Source: Oceanobacillus piezotolerans (GTDB taxonomy: Bacteria > Bacillota > Bacilli > Bacillales > Amphibacillaceae). From it: a stretch of DNA of 64,000 bases. The position numbers and the translations under genes are program-made. Positions 8,621 to 16,830 of the stretch are shown piece after piece. The notes under the pieces were generated by a model. That model was given only the letters and a program-made list of their open reading frames with translations. It made no database searches and was not told the origin of the DNA. The stretch's first letter is position 1; every line of letters begins with the position of its first letter. Location of the stretch: the NCBI RefSeq assembly GCF_003665065.1, contig NZ_RCHR01000001.1, positions 496,001 to 560,000 of the forward strand. Reading direction: 5' to 3'.

Positions 8621-9139
8621 CTGATTAGTTTAATTCAGTATAGTGCATAAAAAGCCCGGAAACACATTGAAAATATGTGCTCGTGATTTCCGCTACGGGC
8701 AGTACGCTTTCCGCGGGCAACGTCTCAGCCTCGGGCCAACAGGACGTTGGTCACAAAGGCGTTGTCCCAGGATGAGACGGTCTTAGCCTTTGAACCTTCC
8801 GCACTTCCTGCGGGGTCTTCGCTTGTTGCTTTTCCCGCAGGACAAGGAGTACTTCGGCAGCGATACATCGCACGAAGAAAAAGTGCCTTTCTTTTTCGAG
8901 GAGTCGACTGCCCTCCGCTGCAATCACTTCATTATAGCAGGGTGGTGTTTCCTCTATGAATTGTTTAAAGATGAAAAAGCACAAGTCAGCGAAGGAAATA
9001 CACGGAGACTCCTGCGGGATGAAAAGCCTAGTTGAGACCCCGCTGAGACGTTAGTCTCGAGGAGGCTCAACAGCGCCCGCGGAAAGCGTAGTGTATTTCC
9101 GGAGCGGTTCACAGCACTATTCTGAATTCAGTTAATCAG
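8621..9139. repeat. GC-rich palindromic repeat, copy 1 (long form, 519 bp)
   Basis: This fills most of the rsiX-fer gap. The ends are 26-base inverted repeats (8621-8646 and 9114-9139) matching at 22 positions. A second, exact 16-base arm pair follows inside: TACGCTTTCCGCGGGC (8703-8718) against 9075-9090. A central hairpin pairs 8806-8814 with 8834-8842 (TCCTGCGGG / CCCGCAGGA). The interior is much more GC-rich than the neighbouring genes. It shares long stretches, in the same orientation, with 25609-26002. It differs by an extra block of about 56 bases near 8725-8785 and a 60-base block at 8843-8902. The 60-base block holds its own nested hairpin (CTTCG 8852 / CGAAG 8873; GCGAT-AC-ATCGC 8860-8871). 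No transposase is encoded. Short open frames crossing it are not supported as genes. Confidence 0.85.
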
Positions 9140-9238
9140 GATTTTCTATCAACTTTTAATTAAATAGAAACCTGTTTTATTTCTGGACTTGTCTTTTTTC
9201 TAATCAGCTTCTCATGTATACTAAAGATAATAGATGAT

Positions 9239-9511
<273 letters not shown>

Positions 9512-9568
9512 TTACCTTTTGAAAACATACGTCTTTATATGCTTTCATCTTTTACACTTTCCTTTCTT

Positions 9569-9597
9569 ATTGTAAAATGATTTATATACAAATTCAA
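9569..9597 (-). promoter_or_regulatory. Probable sigma-A promoter of fer
   Basis: Read on the minus strand: TTGAAT (9597-9592), 17-base spacer, TACAAT (9574-9569). It lies about 90 bases upstream of the fer start codon in the divergent fer-ypbB gap. Confidence 0.55.
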
Positions 9598-9626
9598 CGA
9601 TAATATGAGTAAAGGACGGTGCCCCT

Positions 9627-10655
9627 TTGTTATTTGAGTCCATTTTAATAACCTGTTTTTCCTATATTAATGGGGAGCGAACCCCCTCTAGTGTTTACCA
9701 TATTTTAAAAGGAAAAAGGTCCATTCAAACGTTGCAGGATACTCATATTTATAAGCTAGAATCTTTTTATGGAATTTATAAACAATTAAAAAGACAGGAC
9801 TTTGAGAATAGAATTGTGAAATTAGAAAGAGCAGGCGTGTTAAAGAGATATCAGGATAGTTTTATAGTAACAGGGACTATAAATAGTAAATTACAAGAAG
9901 AACAACTTTTTAATGGATTAACTTTTTATAATAAAGTAGAAATATTCTATAACCGACTTCTATTGCTTATTCAAACTCTAACTAATACTAAATATCAATC
10001 CTATTCTTTTATTCCAGTGGTGGAGGACAAAGAAGCAGAAATTTGGGTTAAGAAGGTGTATAAGAAAGTTAAGGGTAAAGAAAAAGATGTACTAAAGAAA
10101 CTCTATCTTGAGCTTTATGAAGTATTATCGAGGGTAAAGGCTGTAGAAGTAGGGATATTCGTTGATAGATTGACAGGATACAAGCATTATGGAATGAGCG
10201 TTCCACAGTTGGGAGAAAAGTATAAAAAAAGTGTTGATGATGTACAGTTAATATTAGTATGTACTATTCACCAAATCATTGAAAATGTAGAAAAAGAGGA
10301 GAAAACCTCCCTTCTCGCATTTCTTTTACAAGACACTTTAGAAGTTAGTCACTTGACGAAATCAGCGTACGATACGTACCTCCTTCTGCTAAAGGGTAAA
10401 ACTCCAGATAAAATTGCATTTGTAAGAAGATTAAAAACTAATACGATTTATGATCATATAGTAGAAATTGCACTTTCTGATTCTGAATTTGCTATAGAAG
10501 ATTTTGTGAATCAAGAGGATGAACAGGCAATTACACAGGCAATTACTAGTACGAATTCCTATAAGCTAAAAGACATCAAGGCAAACGTTAATGACAAGAT
10601 CAGTTATTTTCAAATCAGATTAGTATTAGCAAAGAAAAATCGATTACATAAATAG
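9627..10655 (+). CDS. ypbB: YpbB, helicase-associated helix-turn-helix protein
   Basis: 342 residues, TTG start preceded by AAAGGACGG. The C-terminal third (about 240-340) resembles the HTH_40 domain that many RecQ helicases carry at their own C-terminus (TYLLLLKGKTPDKIAFVRRL followed by NTIYDHIVEIAL). The gene ends 11 bases before the RecQ-type helicase gene, so the two are co-transcribed. A reasonable inference is that YpbB supplies in trans the DNA-binding module that this short RecQ lacks. No catalytic motif is seen in the N-terminal part. The function has not been established to my knowledge. Confidence 0.85.
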   Translation: MLFESILITCFSYINGERTPSSVYHILKGKRSIQTLQDTHIYKLESFYGIYKQLKRQDFENRIVKLERAGVLKRYQDSFIVTGTINSKLQEEQLFNGLTFYNKVEIFYNRLLLLIQTLTNTKYQSYSFIPVVEDKEAEIWVKKVYKKVKGKEKDVLKKLYLELYEVLSRVKAVEVGIFVDRLTGYKHYGMSVPQLGEKYKKSVDDVQLILVCTIHQIIENVEKEEKTSLLAFLLQDTLEVSHLTKSAYDTYLLLLKGKTPDKIAFVRRLKTNTIYDHIVEIALSDSEFAIEDFVNQEDEQAITQAITSTNSYKLKDIKANVNDKISYFQIRLVLAKKNRLHK

Positions 10656-10666
10656 GGTGATTATCG

Positions 10667-12220
10667 GTGACAATTATAGATACTTTAGAACAATACTTAC
10701 AGAATATATTTCATTATCCTGAATTCCGTGAAGGTCAAAAGGAAATTATTGAAGATGTCTTAGCTGGAGAAGACGTTTTAGGAATTCTACCTACTGGTTC
10801 TGGGAAATCAATTTGTTACCAACTGCCAGCTATGCTGCTTGAGGGACTAACTATTGTAGTTTCCCCATTAATTTCCTTAATGATGGACCAAGTCAAAGAG
10901 TTAAAAGCTAATAATATAAGAAAAGTTATCGCCCTAAATAGTTTTCTAGCCTGGCAGGAAAAGAAACGCATTTTAGAGAAACTAAATGAGTATAAACTCC
11001 TGTACATATCACCAGAGCAATTACAACAACGAGACGTTTTAGAAGCGTTAAAGAAAATAAAGGTAAGTCTTTTTGTTATTGATGAAGCGCATTGTATTTC
11101 ACAATGGGGACATGAATTTAGACCTGATTATCTAAAGTTAAACCGTGTTATTGAGTTACTGAAACATCCTAGAACGTTAGCTTTAAGCGCAACTGCCACT
11201 CCTAAAGTGCAAAGGGATATTATTTTATCACTTGGGAAACCAGACATGAAAAAGCATATATACCCAATGGATAAGCCGAATATCGCACTAGTAATTGAAA
11301 AAGCAGCTAATGATCAGGAAAAGGACAAGCGCTTATTAACAGTACTGGAATCCTATCAAGTACCTACTTTAATCTATTTCTCCAGTCGGTCAGCTACAGA
11401 ATCTTGTGTAAAACTATTATTGCAGCATCTGCCTCATTTACGGATTGCATATTATCATGGTGGTATGGATCAAATGGACCGCATACATATCCAACAACAG
11501 TTTATGAACAATCAATTGGATATTGTTTGCTGTACAAATGCATTTGGAATGGGAATTAATAAGAGTAATATTCGACTAGTTATCCACTATCATTTTCCAA
11601 TGCAGGTCGAATCTTATATACAGGAAATTGGGAGAGCTGGGCGAGACGGTGAATTTTGTATAAGTTTAGTCCTTTTTTCACCTGCTGATGTACATATTCC
11701 TGTGCAAATGATAAAAAATGAGTTACCTAATGAGAAAATGATAAAAGAGATGTTCCATTATTTATACACTTTATCATTAAAAGATGAATTGTTACCTACA
11801 AGTGAAGCAGAAATAGAGAATCGCCTCCAATTAAATGAAATCCAATGGCGATTTTTACAATACCATCTTGAAAAACATGGTATGATAGTTGATAATCATG
11901 TTATTTATAATGAATATAATTGGAAGCAGATATATAATGAAATTATTAATATTGTTAACGAACGCACAACTTTAAAACAAACGAAGTTACAAGAGATGGT
12001 GGATTGGATCCAAAGTGAGAGCTGTTATCGTAACAGTCTCTATCAAAGTTTTCAATCAACTATTCGAGAACCTGATTCTTATTGTTGCAGTAATTGTGGA
12101 TTTAAAATCAGTGATCTTAGAGTATCTAAGCCTATGCGATATGATAATGAAAACTGGGAAGTACGATTAAAAAGTTTACTTCTTGGGGATCCCATTGAAA
12201 CGGTAAAAATAATGGACTAG
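10667..12220 (+). CDS. recS: RecQ-family ATP-dependent DNA helicase (RecS type)
   Basis: 517-residue superfamily 2 helicase, a 3'-5' DNA unwinding enzyme used in recombination and repair. Visible motifs: Walker A TGSGKS (residues 43-48), motif II DEAH followed by CISQWGHEF, SATATP (motif III), and QEIGRAGRDG (motif VI). A short zinc-binding region near the end has cysteines in ESCY and YCCSNCGF. It stops there, with no HRDC or winged-helix module, so it is the short RecS form. GTG start with AGGGTGAT upstream. Co-transcribed with ypbB. Confidence 0.93.
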   Translation: MTIIDTLEQYLQNIFHYPEFREGQKEIIEDVLAGEDVLGILPTGSGKSICYQLPAMLLEGLTIVVSPLISLMMDQVKELKANNIRKVIALNSFLAWQEKKRILEKLNEYKLLYISPEQLQQRDVLEALKKIKVSLFVIDEAHCISQWGHEFRPDYLKLNRVIELLKHPRTLALSATATPKVQRDIILSLGKPDMKKHIYPMDKPNIALVIEKAANDQEKDKRLLTVLESYQVPTLIYFSSRSATESCVKLLLQHLPHLRIAYYHGGMDQMDRIHIQQQFMNNQLDIVCCTNAFGMGINKSNIRLVIHYHFPMQVESYIQEIGRAGRDGEFCISLVLFSPADVHIPVQMIKNELPNEKMIKEMFHYLYTLSLKDELLPTSEAEIENRLQLNEIQWRFLQYHLEKHGMIVDNHVIYNEYNWKQIYNEIINIVNERTTLKQTKLQEMVDWIQSESCYRNSLYQSFQSTIREPDSYCCSNCGFKISDLRVSKPMRYDNENWEVRLKSLLLGDPIETVKIMD

Positions 12221-12411
12221 CAATCAGTAATAAAGTTTAGACTTGGACGTTCCCGGCATATGTTAGTTATCAAAAAGGATTAAGCTATTTGTATTAATTT
12301 ATAAAGTAACTTTTTCATTGGATAATTTATTGATAAAAACATAGAAATGCATTTAACGGTAAATATTTCTAATAGGTTAATCTTTCGTTTTCATTGTGAG
12401 GTGGGGAAAGT

Positions 12412-12723
12412 ATGAATGAGAAAGCTGATAAAAACATGGATCAGGCAGATGAACTAAGAGATTTAATTGAAGAAATTGAGGAAATAGGAAACGGGAATGA
12501 ACAAGAAGATGAAAGTTCCGTCAAGATGGAGGAAGAGCCTAGTAGAGAAATCGATATTTTAAATCTGCCACCGAGAAAAGAAGTTCACACGAATAAGGCT
12601 AAAGCACATCTAAAGTTAAGAACACCATTTATTCGTTTTCTTCTAGTTATTGTTTTACTTGCAGCCGTAATCATTTCTGCATATTATTATTGGGGAGAAG
12701 GCATGTTTAGTCTATTGATGTAA
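12412..12723 (+). CDS. Short YpbE-like single-pass membrane protein
   Basis: 103 residues: an acidic N-terminal half rich in Glu and Asp, a segment LPPRKEVH near residue 53, then one membrane helix (about 75-95) and a short tail. Its place after recS and the LPPR-then-membrane layout resemble B. subtilis YpbE. YpbE is more than twice as long and ends in a LysM peptidoglycan-binding domain, which is absent here. It starts with a GAGGTGGGGAAAG ribosome binding site, so it is probably a real, translated gene rather than debris. The assignment rests mainly on position. Confidence 0.55.
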   Translation: MNEKADKNMDQADELRDLIEEIEEIGNGNEQEDESSVKMEEEPSREIDILNLPPRKEVHTNKAKAHLKLRTPFIRFLLVIVLLAAVIISAYYYWGEGMFSLLM

Positions 12724-12773
12724 ATGGTTGCTGTTTTACCCGATTCTTATCAACATAAAGGAGCAGATATTTA

Positions 12774-13559
12774 TTGAAAAAAACGATAAGCATTATTATA
12801 ATCATAATGCTGTTTCCTGTTTTCCTTTTATATATGCTAATGAAGGCACACCGTGATAAAATAAACGTGAATATTATTGAGGATTGTAATCTCCCTGATG
12901 TATTTCATGAATTTACTATTTTTTTTATCACGGACATTCATAGAAGAAGGGTTAAAGATTCTACTCTATCAAGGATAAACCTACCAATTGACATTGTTGT
13001 CATAGGTGGAGATTTAACTGAGAAAAATGTTCCATTAAAACGTACAAAGGAAAACATCAGAAAGTTAAAAAGATGGAATGCACCAATATATTTTGTTTGG
13101 GGAAATAATGACAGAGAAGTCGATAGTGTAAAACTAATATCAATTCTCCGTAATGAGGGAGTCATCATTTTAGCAGATGATTATTCAGAACTAAAAAGAT
13201 CCAATTCTGTTATAGATTTGATTGGTTTTGATTATTCTCCTACATATGAATCGGTGACTAATGAAATCATTGCAGAAAAGAGTACAAATGCTTACAAAAT
13301 CTTAATTACACATACCCCACAATCGTTTTATCATTTACCGAAGCAAACACGAAGCATGCTAAACCTTGTGTTAGCAGGTCATACACACGGTGGACAAATA
13401 AGAATAGCGGGGTTTGGACCTTATGAAAGAGGTGCATTACAAAAAAGGGGTAAAACCCATATTTTAGTAAGTGAGGGCTATGGGTATACCATTCTTCCTT
13501 TTCGATTGGGAACAAATGCAGAGTGTCATACAATAAAATTAATGCAAGTGAATCAATAA
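12774..13559 (+). CDS. ypbG: Metallophosphoesterase YpbG
   Basis: 261-residue calcineurin-like phosphoesterase anchored by an N-terminal membrane helix (about 3-22). The metal-site motifs appear in order: FITDIH, VIGGDL, WGNNDREV, ITHTPQSF and LAGHTHGGQIRI. Only the first is slightly unusual, but D and H are present. TTG start with AAAGGAGC 9 bases upstream. The related YkuE acts on a lipid substrate, and the substrate of YpbG is unknown. It lies just before the MecA-family gene, as ypbG does in B. subtilis. Confidence 0.85.
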   Translation: MKKTISIIIIIMLFPVFLLYMLMKAHRDKINVNIIEDCNLPDVFHEFTIFFITDIHRRRVKDSTLSRINLPIDIVVIGGDLTEKNVPLKRTKENIRKLKRWNAPIYFVWGNNDREVDSVKLISILRNEGVIILADDYSELKRSNSVIDLIGFDYSPTYESVTNEIIAEKSTNAYKILITHTPQSFYHLPKQTRSMLNLVLAGHTHGGQIRIAGFGPYERGALQKRGKTHILVSEGYGYTILPFRLGTNAECHTIKLMQVNQ

Positions 13560-13670
13560 ATCTGCTGTTCAACAATTATTCTAATCGCATATAGTGTATA
13601 AAGTGTCATTCTTGTATCAATAAAGTTAATAAATACGATTAAATTAAGATAAATAAAGGAGGATGCTGGT

Positions 13671-14249
13671 ATGCGAATTGAACGTTTGTCTGATAATCAA
13701 TTTACTATTTTTTTATCTTTTGATGATTTAGTGGAAAGAGGTTTTACAACAAACGATATCTGGAATGATGCATCAAGTGTCCGAAATTTGTTTAGTGACA
13801 TGATGCATGAAGCAAGTTCAGAGCTTGGCTTTGAACTTGATGGGATGCTGCTTGTTCAAGTTTATTTGATGCAAGCACAAGGTATGCATATAACTGTTAC
13901 ACAGAATTATGAAGATATGAATTGGGATGATGACTTCATTGAAATGAAAGTCACATTAGATGAGAGCAAAGAGCTTATGTTTTCATTTTTTGACTTTGAA
14001 AATATAATTCAAGTAGTAAATAATTTAGCTTCCTTAAATATTGATGGCGGACAGATATATTATTACGATAAACGTTATTATATGTTATTAACAGAAGAAG
14101 ATATAAATGAATTGGAAAAGGAAGATATTATTGCTGTTATGTCAGAATACTCTTATCCAAGTATCATTACATCCCATCGGCTTAAAGAATATGGAAAAAT
14201 TATCTATGACAAGCTAGCAGTTAAACAAATTATTCAACAATTTTATTAA
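13671..14249 (+). CDS. mecB: MecA-family adaptor protein (MecB/YpbH)
   Basis: 192-residue adaptor of the MecA/YpbH family, which brings substrates to the ClpC-ClpP protease. The N-terminal substrate-binding segment starts MRIERLSDNQFTIFLSF and includes DDLVERG. The AQGMHITVT stretch near residue 65 and the C-terminal ClpC-binding region are in the expected places. Length and position after ypbG match YpbH (MecB) rather than MecA. AGGAGGATG lies before the start. In B. subtilis the paralogue affects competence and sporulation timing. Confidence 0.88.
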   Translation: MRIERLSDNQFTIFLSFDDLVERGFTTNDIWNDASSVRNLFSDMMHEASSELGFELDGMLLVQVYLMQAQGMHITVTQNYEDMNWDDDFIEMKVTLDESKELMFSFFDFENIIQVVNNLASLNIDGGQIYYYDKRYYMLLTEEDINELEKEDIIAVMSEYSYPSIITSHRLKEYGKIIYDKLAVKQIIQQFY

Positions 14250-14282
14250 AGAATTCGTAGGTACGTAGAGGAGTTGCATACA

Positions 14283-15206
14283 ATGAAGATTGCAGTATTA
14301 TATGGTGGTATATCTGGAGAAAGAGAGGTTTCTCTTTCTTCTGGCAAGGGAATAATACAAGCATTAAAGCAAAAGGGCCATGAAGTAATTGGGGTTGATT
14401 TCAACCCTAATAAGTTAGAAGAAATTCTTCAACTAAAGGTTGATCTCGTATTTATTGGATTACATGGTAGATATGGAGAAGATGGGAAGCTACAAGGCTT
14501 GCTTGATATGCTGGGAATCCCCTATGTTGGTTCAGGTGTATTGGCCTCTGCGTTAGCAATGGATAAGTCAAAAGCGAAACAGATTTTTGAAAAAAATAAT
14601 ATCCCAGTAGCTAGAAGTGTGACATATACAATAAATCAACCATCAGATGTTGATGTTATTAAAAATAGTATTAAACAGACATTCCAAGTTCCTTTTGTAA
14701 TTAAACCGAATGAAGAAGGTTCGACTTTGGGTTTATCTATTATTGAGAATGAAGAAGAAATAGAGTCAGCTATTGAAAAAGCAACGAAAAGTGATAAGAA
14801 TATTCTTGTAGAAAAATTTGTAAAAGGCAGAGAAGTGACAGTTCCTGTATTAGGAAAGCCTGGAGAGGAAAGGGCATTGCCAATTATAGAAATCATACCT
14901 AAGAATGCTTTTTATGATTATGAATCCAAATATGCTCCAGGTGGGAGTGAACATATTGTTCCAGCTGCAATCGATAATAAGTTAACGATGCAGATACAGG
15001 AATATGCGGTTTTGGCTCATCAGGCTTTAGGATGTGAGACCTATTCAAGAGTAGACTTTATTCTCGGAGAAGATAATGTGCCAATTATTCTAGAAGTAAA
15101 TACATTACCCGGAATGACACCTACTAGCCTATTTCCTGATTCGGCAAAATCTATTGGCATTAGTTACGAAGATATGATTCAGGAATTTGTGCAGCTTTCT
15201 GTTTAA
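14283..15206 (+). CDS. ddl: D-alanine--D-alanine ligase
   Basis: 307-residue ATP-grasp enzyme that makes D-Ala-D-Ala for peptidoglycan, cytoplasmic. Visible: N-terminal YGGISGEREVSL (the GGxSxExxVS loop), LHGRYGEDG, the ATP-grasp loop NEEGSTLGL, the EVTVPVLG strand, and the metal and substrate site ILEVNTLPGMTPTSLFP near the end. ATG 14283 is used because TAGAGGAG sits 9 bases upstream; TTG 14274 abuts that site. It is the short (DdlB-length) form. In B. subtilis this position holds the dynamin-like gene ypbR instead, so ddl is a local difference. It may be a second ligase of the cell. Confidence 0.92.
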   Translation: MKIAVLYGGISGEREVSLSSGKGIIQALKQKGHEVIGVDFNPNKLEEILQLKVDLVFIGLHGRYGEDGKLQGLLDMLGIPYVGSGVLASALAMDKSKAKQIFEKNNIPVARSVTYTINQPSDVDVIKNSIKQTFQVPFVIKPNEEGSTLGLSIIENEEEIESAIEKATKSDKNILVEKFVKGREVTVPVLGKPGEERALPIIEIIPKNAFYDYESKYAPGGSEHIVPAAIDNKLTMQIQEYAVLAHQALGCETYSRVDFILGEDNVPIILEVNTLPGMTPTSLFPDSAKSIGISYEDMIQEFVQLSV

Positions 15207-15253
15207 ACAGTATTATTCAGTTAAGTTGGAAAGTTTAAACTATACATTTTTTA

Positions 15254-15281
15254 TTGCAAATTCCTACTAGAAGTGTATACT
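15254..15281 (+). promoter_or_regulatory. Probable sigma-A promoter of gudB
   Basis: TTGCAA (15254-15259), 16-base spacer, TATACT (15276-15281), 56 bases before the gudB start codon. Confidence 0.5.
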
Positions 15282-15291
15282 ATTCACTGAG

Positions 15292-15305
15292 TCTAAGCGT
15301 TTACA
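15292..15305. promoter_or_regulatory. cre-like site (CcpA) in the gudB leader
   Basis: On the minus strand the site reads TGTAAACGCTTAGA, one mismatch from the catabolite response element consensus TGWAANCGNTNWCA. It lies just downstream of the probable promoter, where CcpA would block transcription. Inferred only. Confidence 0.4.
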
Positions 15306-15337
15306 AAATACTTATGCATATTGTAGGAGGTAAGTTC

Positions 15338-16618
15338 ATGGTAGCCGAGAAAGCAGCAGATTCTACCAATAATAACCAAGAGAATATGGATGTATTAGTT
15401 TCTACTCGAGCTGTAATCAAAAATGCATTGGAAAAATTAGGTTACCCAGAAGAGGTATTCGAACTTCTTAAGGACCCATTAAGAATGCTCACTGTTCGTA
15501 TTCCAGTCCGTATGGATGACGGTTCTATAAAAGTATTTACTGGTTACAGAGCACAGCATAACGATGCAGTTGGCCCAACAAAAGGTGGGATTCGTTTCCA
15601 TCCTAAGGTTACAGAGAAAGAGATTAAAGCATTATCTATATGGATGAGTTTAAAAGCAGGAATTGTTGACTTGCCATATGGTGGTGCCAAGGGTGGAATA
15701 ATTTGTGATCCTAGGGAAATGTCTTTCCGTGAATTAGAAGGGTTAAGTCGTGGATATGTTCGTGCCATCAGTCAAATTGTTGGTCCTACAAAAGATATTC
15801 CGGCTCCCGATGTTTTCACAAATTCACAAATAATGGCATGGATGATGGATGAATACAGCCGGATAGATGAATTTAATAGTCCAGGTTTTATTACTGGAAA
15901 GCCACTCGTGCTTGGTGGATCACATGGTAGAGAAACTGCTACAGCAAAAGGGGTTACAATTGTTCTCAACGAAGCTGCTAAGAAAAAAGGATTGCAAGTG
16001 AAAGATGCGAGAGTGATCGTGCAAGGGTTCGGAAATGCAGGAAGCTACTTATCTAAGTTCTTGCATCATGCTGGAGCGAAAGTGGTTGGTATTTCTGATG
16101 CTTATGGGGCATTGTATGATCCGAATGGTTTAGATATTGAATATCTATTAGATAGAAGAGATAGTTTTGGTACAGTCACGAAATTATTTGATAATACGAT
16201 CACCAATAAAGAATTATTGGAACAAGAATGTGATATTCTAGTACCTGCAGCTGTAGAAAATCAAATTACTAATGAAAATGCCCATAATATCAAAGCAAAA
16301 ATTGTAGTGGAAGCGGCAAATGGCCCTACAACAATGGAAGGAACAAAGATTTTAACTGATCGCGGTATCTTACTTGTTCCTGACGTTTTAGCATCTGCTG
16401 GCGGTGTTACGGTTTCGTATTTTGAGTGGGTTCAAAATAATCAAGGATTCTATTGGGAAGAGAATGAAATTGAGCAAAAGCTCAATGAAATAATGGTTAA
16501 AGCCTTCAATACCATTTATAATACAGCGGAAACACGTCGAGTAGATATGCGGTTAGCAGCATACATGGTTGGCGTTAGGAAAATGGCTGAAGCTTCGAGA
16601 TTCCGTGGCTGGGTATGA
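15338..16618 (+). CDS. gudB: NAD-specific glutamate dehydrogenase
   Basis: 426-residue glutamate dehydrogenase that converts glutamate to 2-oxoglutarate and ammonia with NAD; hexameric and cytoplasmic. Visible: substrate-site stretch VGPTKGGIRFHP, catalytic lysine region PYGGAKGGI, and the nucleotide-binding GFGNAGSY. The frame is open upstream to 15254, but ATG 15338 has TAGGAGG 7 bases before it and gives the family length. The active-site region has no internal duplication like the one that makes gudB cryptic in B. subtilis 168, so the enzyme should be active. A terminator follows. Confidence 0.95.
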   Translation: MVAEKAADSTNNNQENMDVLVSTRAVIKNALEKLGYPEEVFELLKDPLRMLTVRIPVRMDDGSIKVFTGYRAQHNDAVGPTKGGIRFHPKVTEKEIKALSIWMSLKAGIVDLPYGGAKGGIICDPREMSFRELEGLSRGYVRAISQIVGPTKDIPAPDVFTNSQIMAWMMDEYSRIDEFNSPGFITGKPLVLGGSHGRETATAKGVTIVLNEAAKKKGLQVKDARVIVQGFGNAGSYLSKFLHHAGAKVVGISDAYGALYDPNGLDIEYLLDRRDSFGTVTKLFDNTITNKELLEQECDILVPAAVENQITNENAHNIKAKIVVEAANGPTTMEGTKILTDRGILLVPDVLASAGGVTVSYFEWVQNNQGFYWEENEIEQKLNEIMVKAFNTIYNTAETRRVDMRLAAYMVGVRKMAEASRFRGWV

Positions 16619-16635
16619 TTTTTTGTAAAAAGACG

Positions 16636-16673
16636 AAACTCTTATCGTTTATATGAAGGATAGGAGTTTTTTC
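16636..16673 (+). terminator. Intrinsic terminator after gudB
   Basis: AAACTCTTATC pairs imperfectly with GATAGGAGTTT and is followed by a T-run. Confidence 0.65.
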
Positions 16674-16830
16674 TTTATGAGTACAAACAAAAGTAGTTTA
16701 AGTGGGAAGAGAATGCTGTACAGCAAACAATGGATCAAATTATATTCTTGATGGTCTTTCTTTGCGGTGCAAGTATCCCAAAATGTTAATAGAGTATTGC
16801 TTTATTATAGATTTAGAGGAAGTGTTATCT

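Noticed and set aside
8747-9035. Open reading frames of 70 to 81 codons on both strands within the first palindromic repeat
   Set aside because: They lie in a structured GC-rich repeat and have no ribosome binding sites. A similar frame fragment in the other copy (25634-25840) is explained by shared DNA. I treat them as by-products of the repeat.
15630-15720. Cryptic gudB through a 9-base duplication, as in B. subtilis 168
   Set aside because: The active-site region reads straight through SLKAGIVDLPYGGAKGGI with no duplicated tripeptide.
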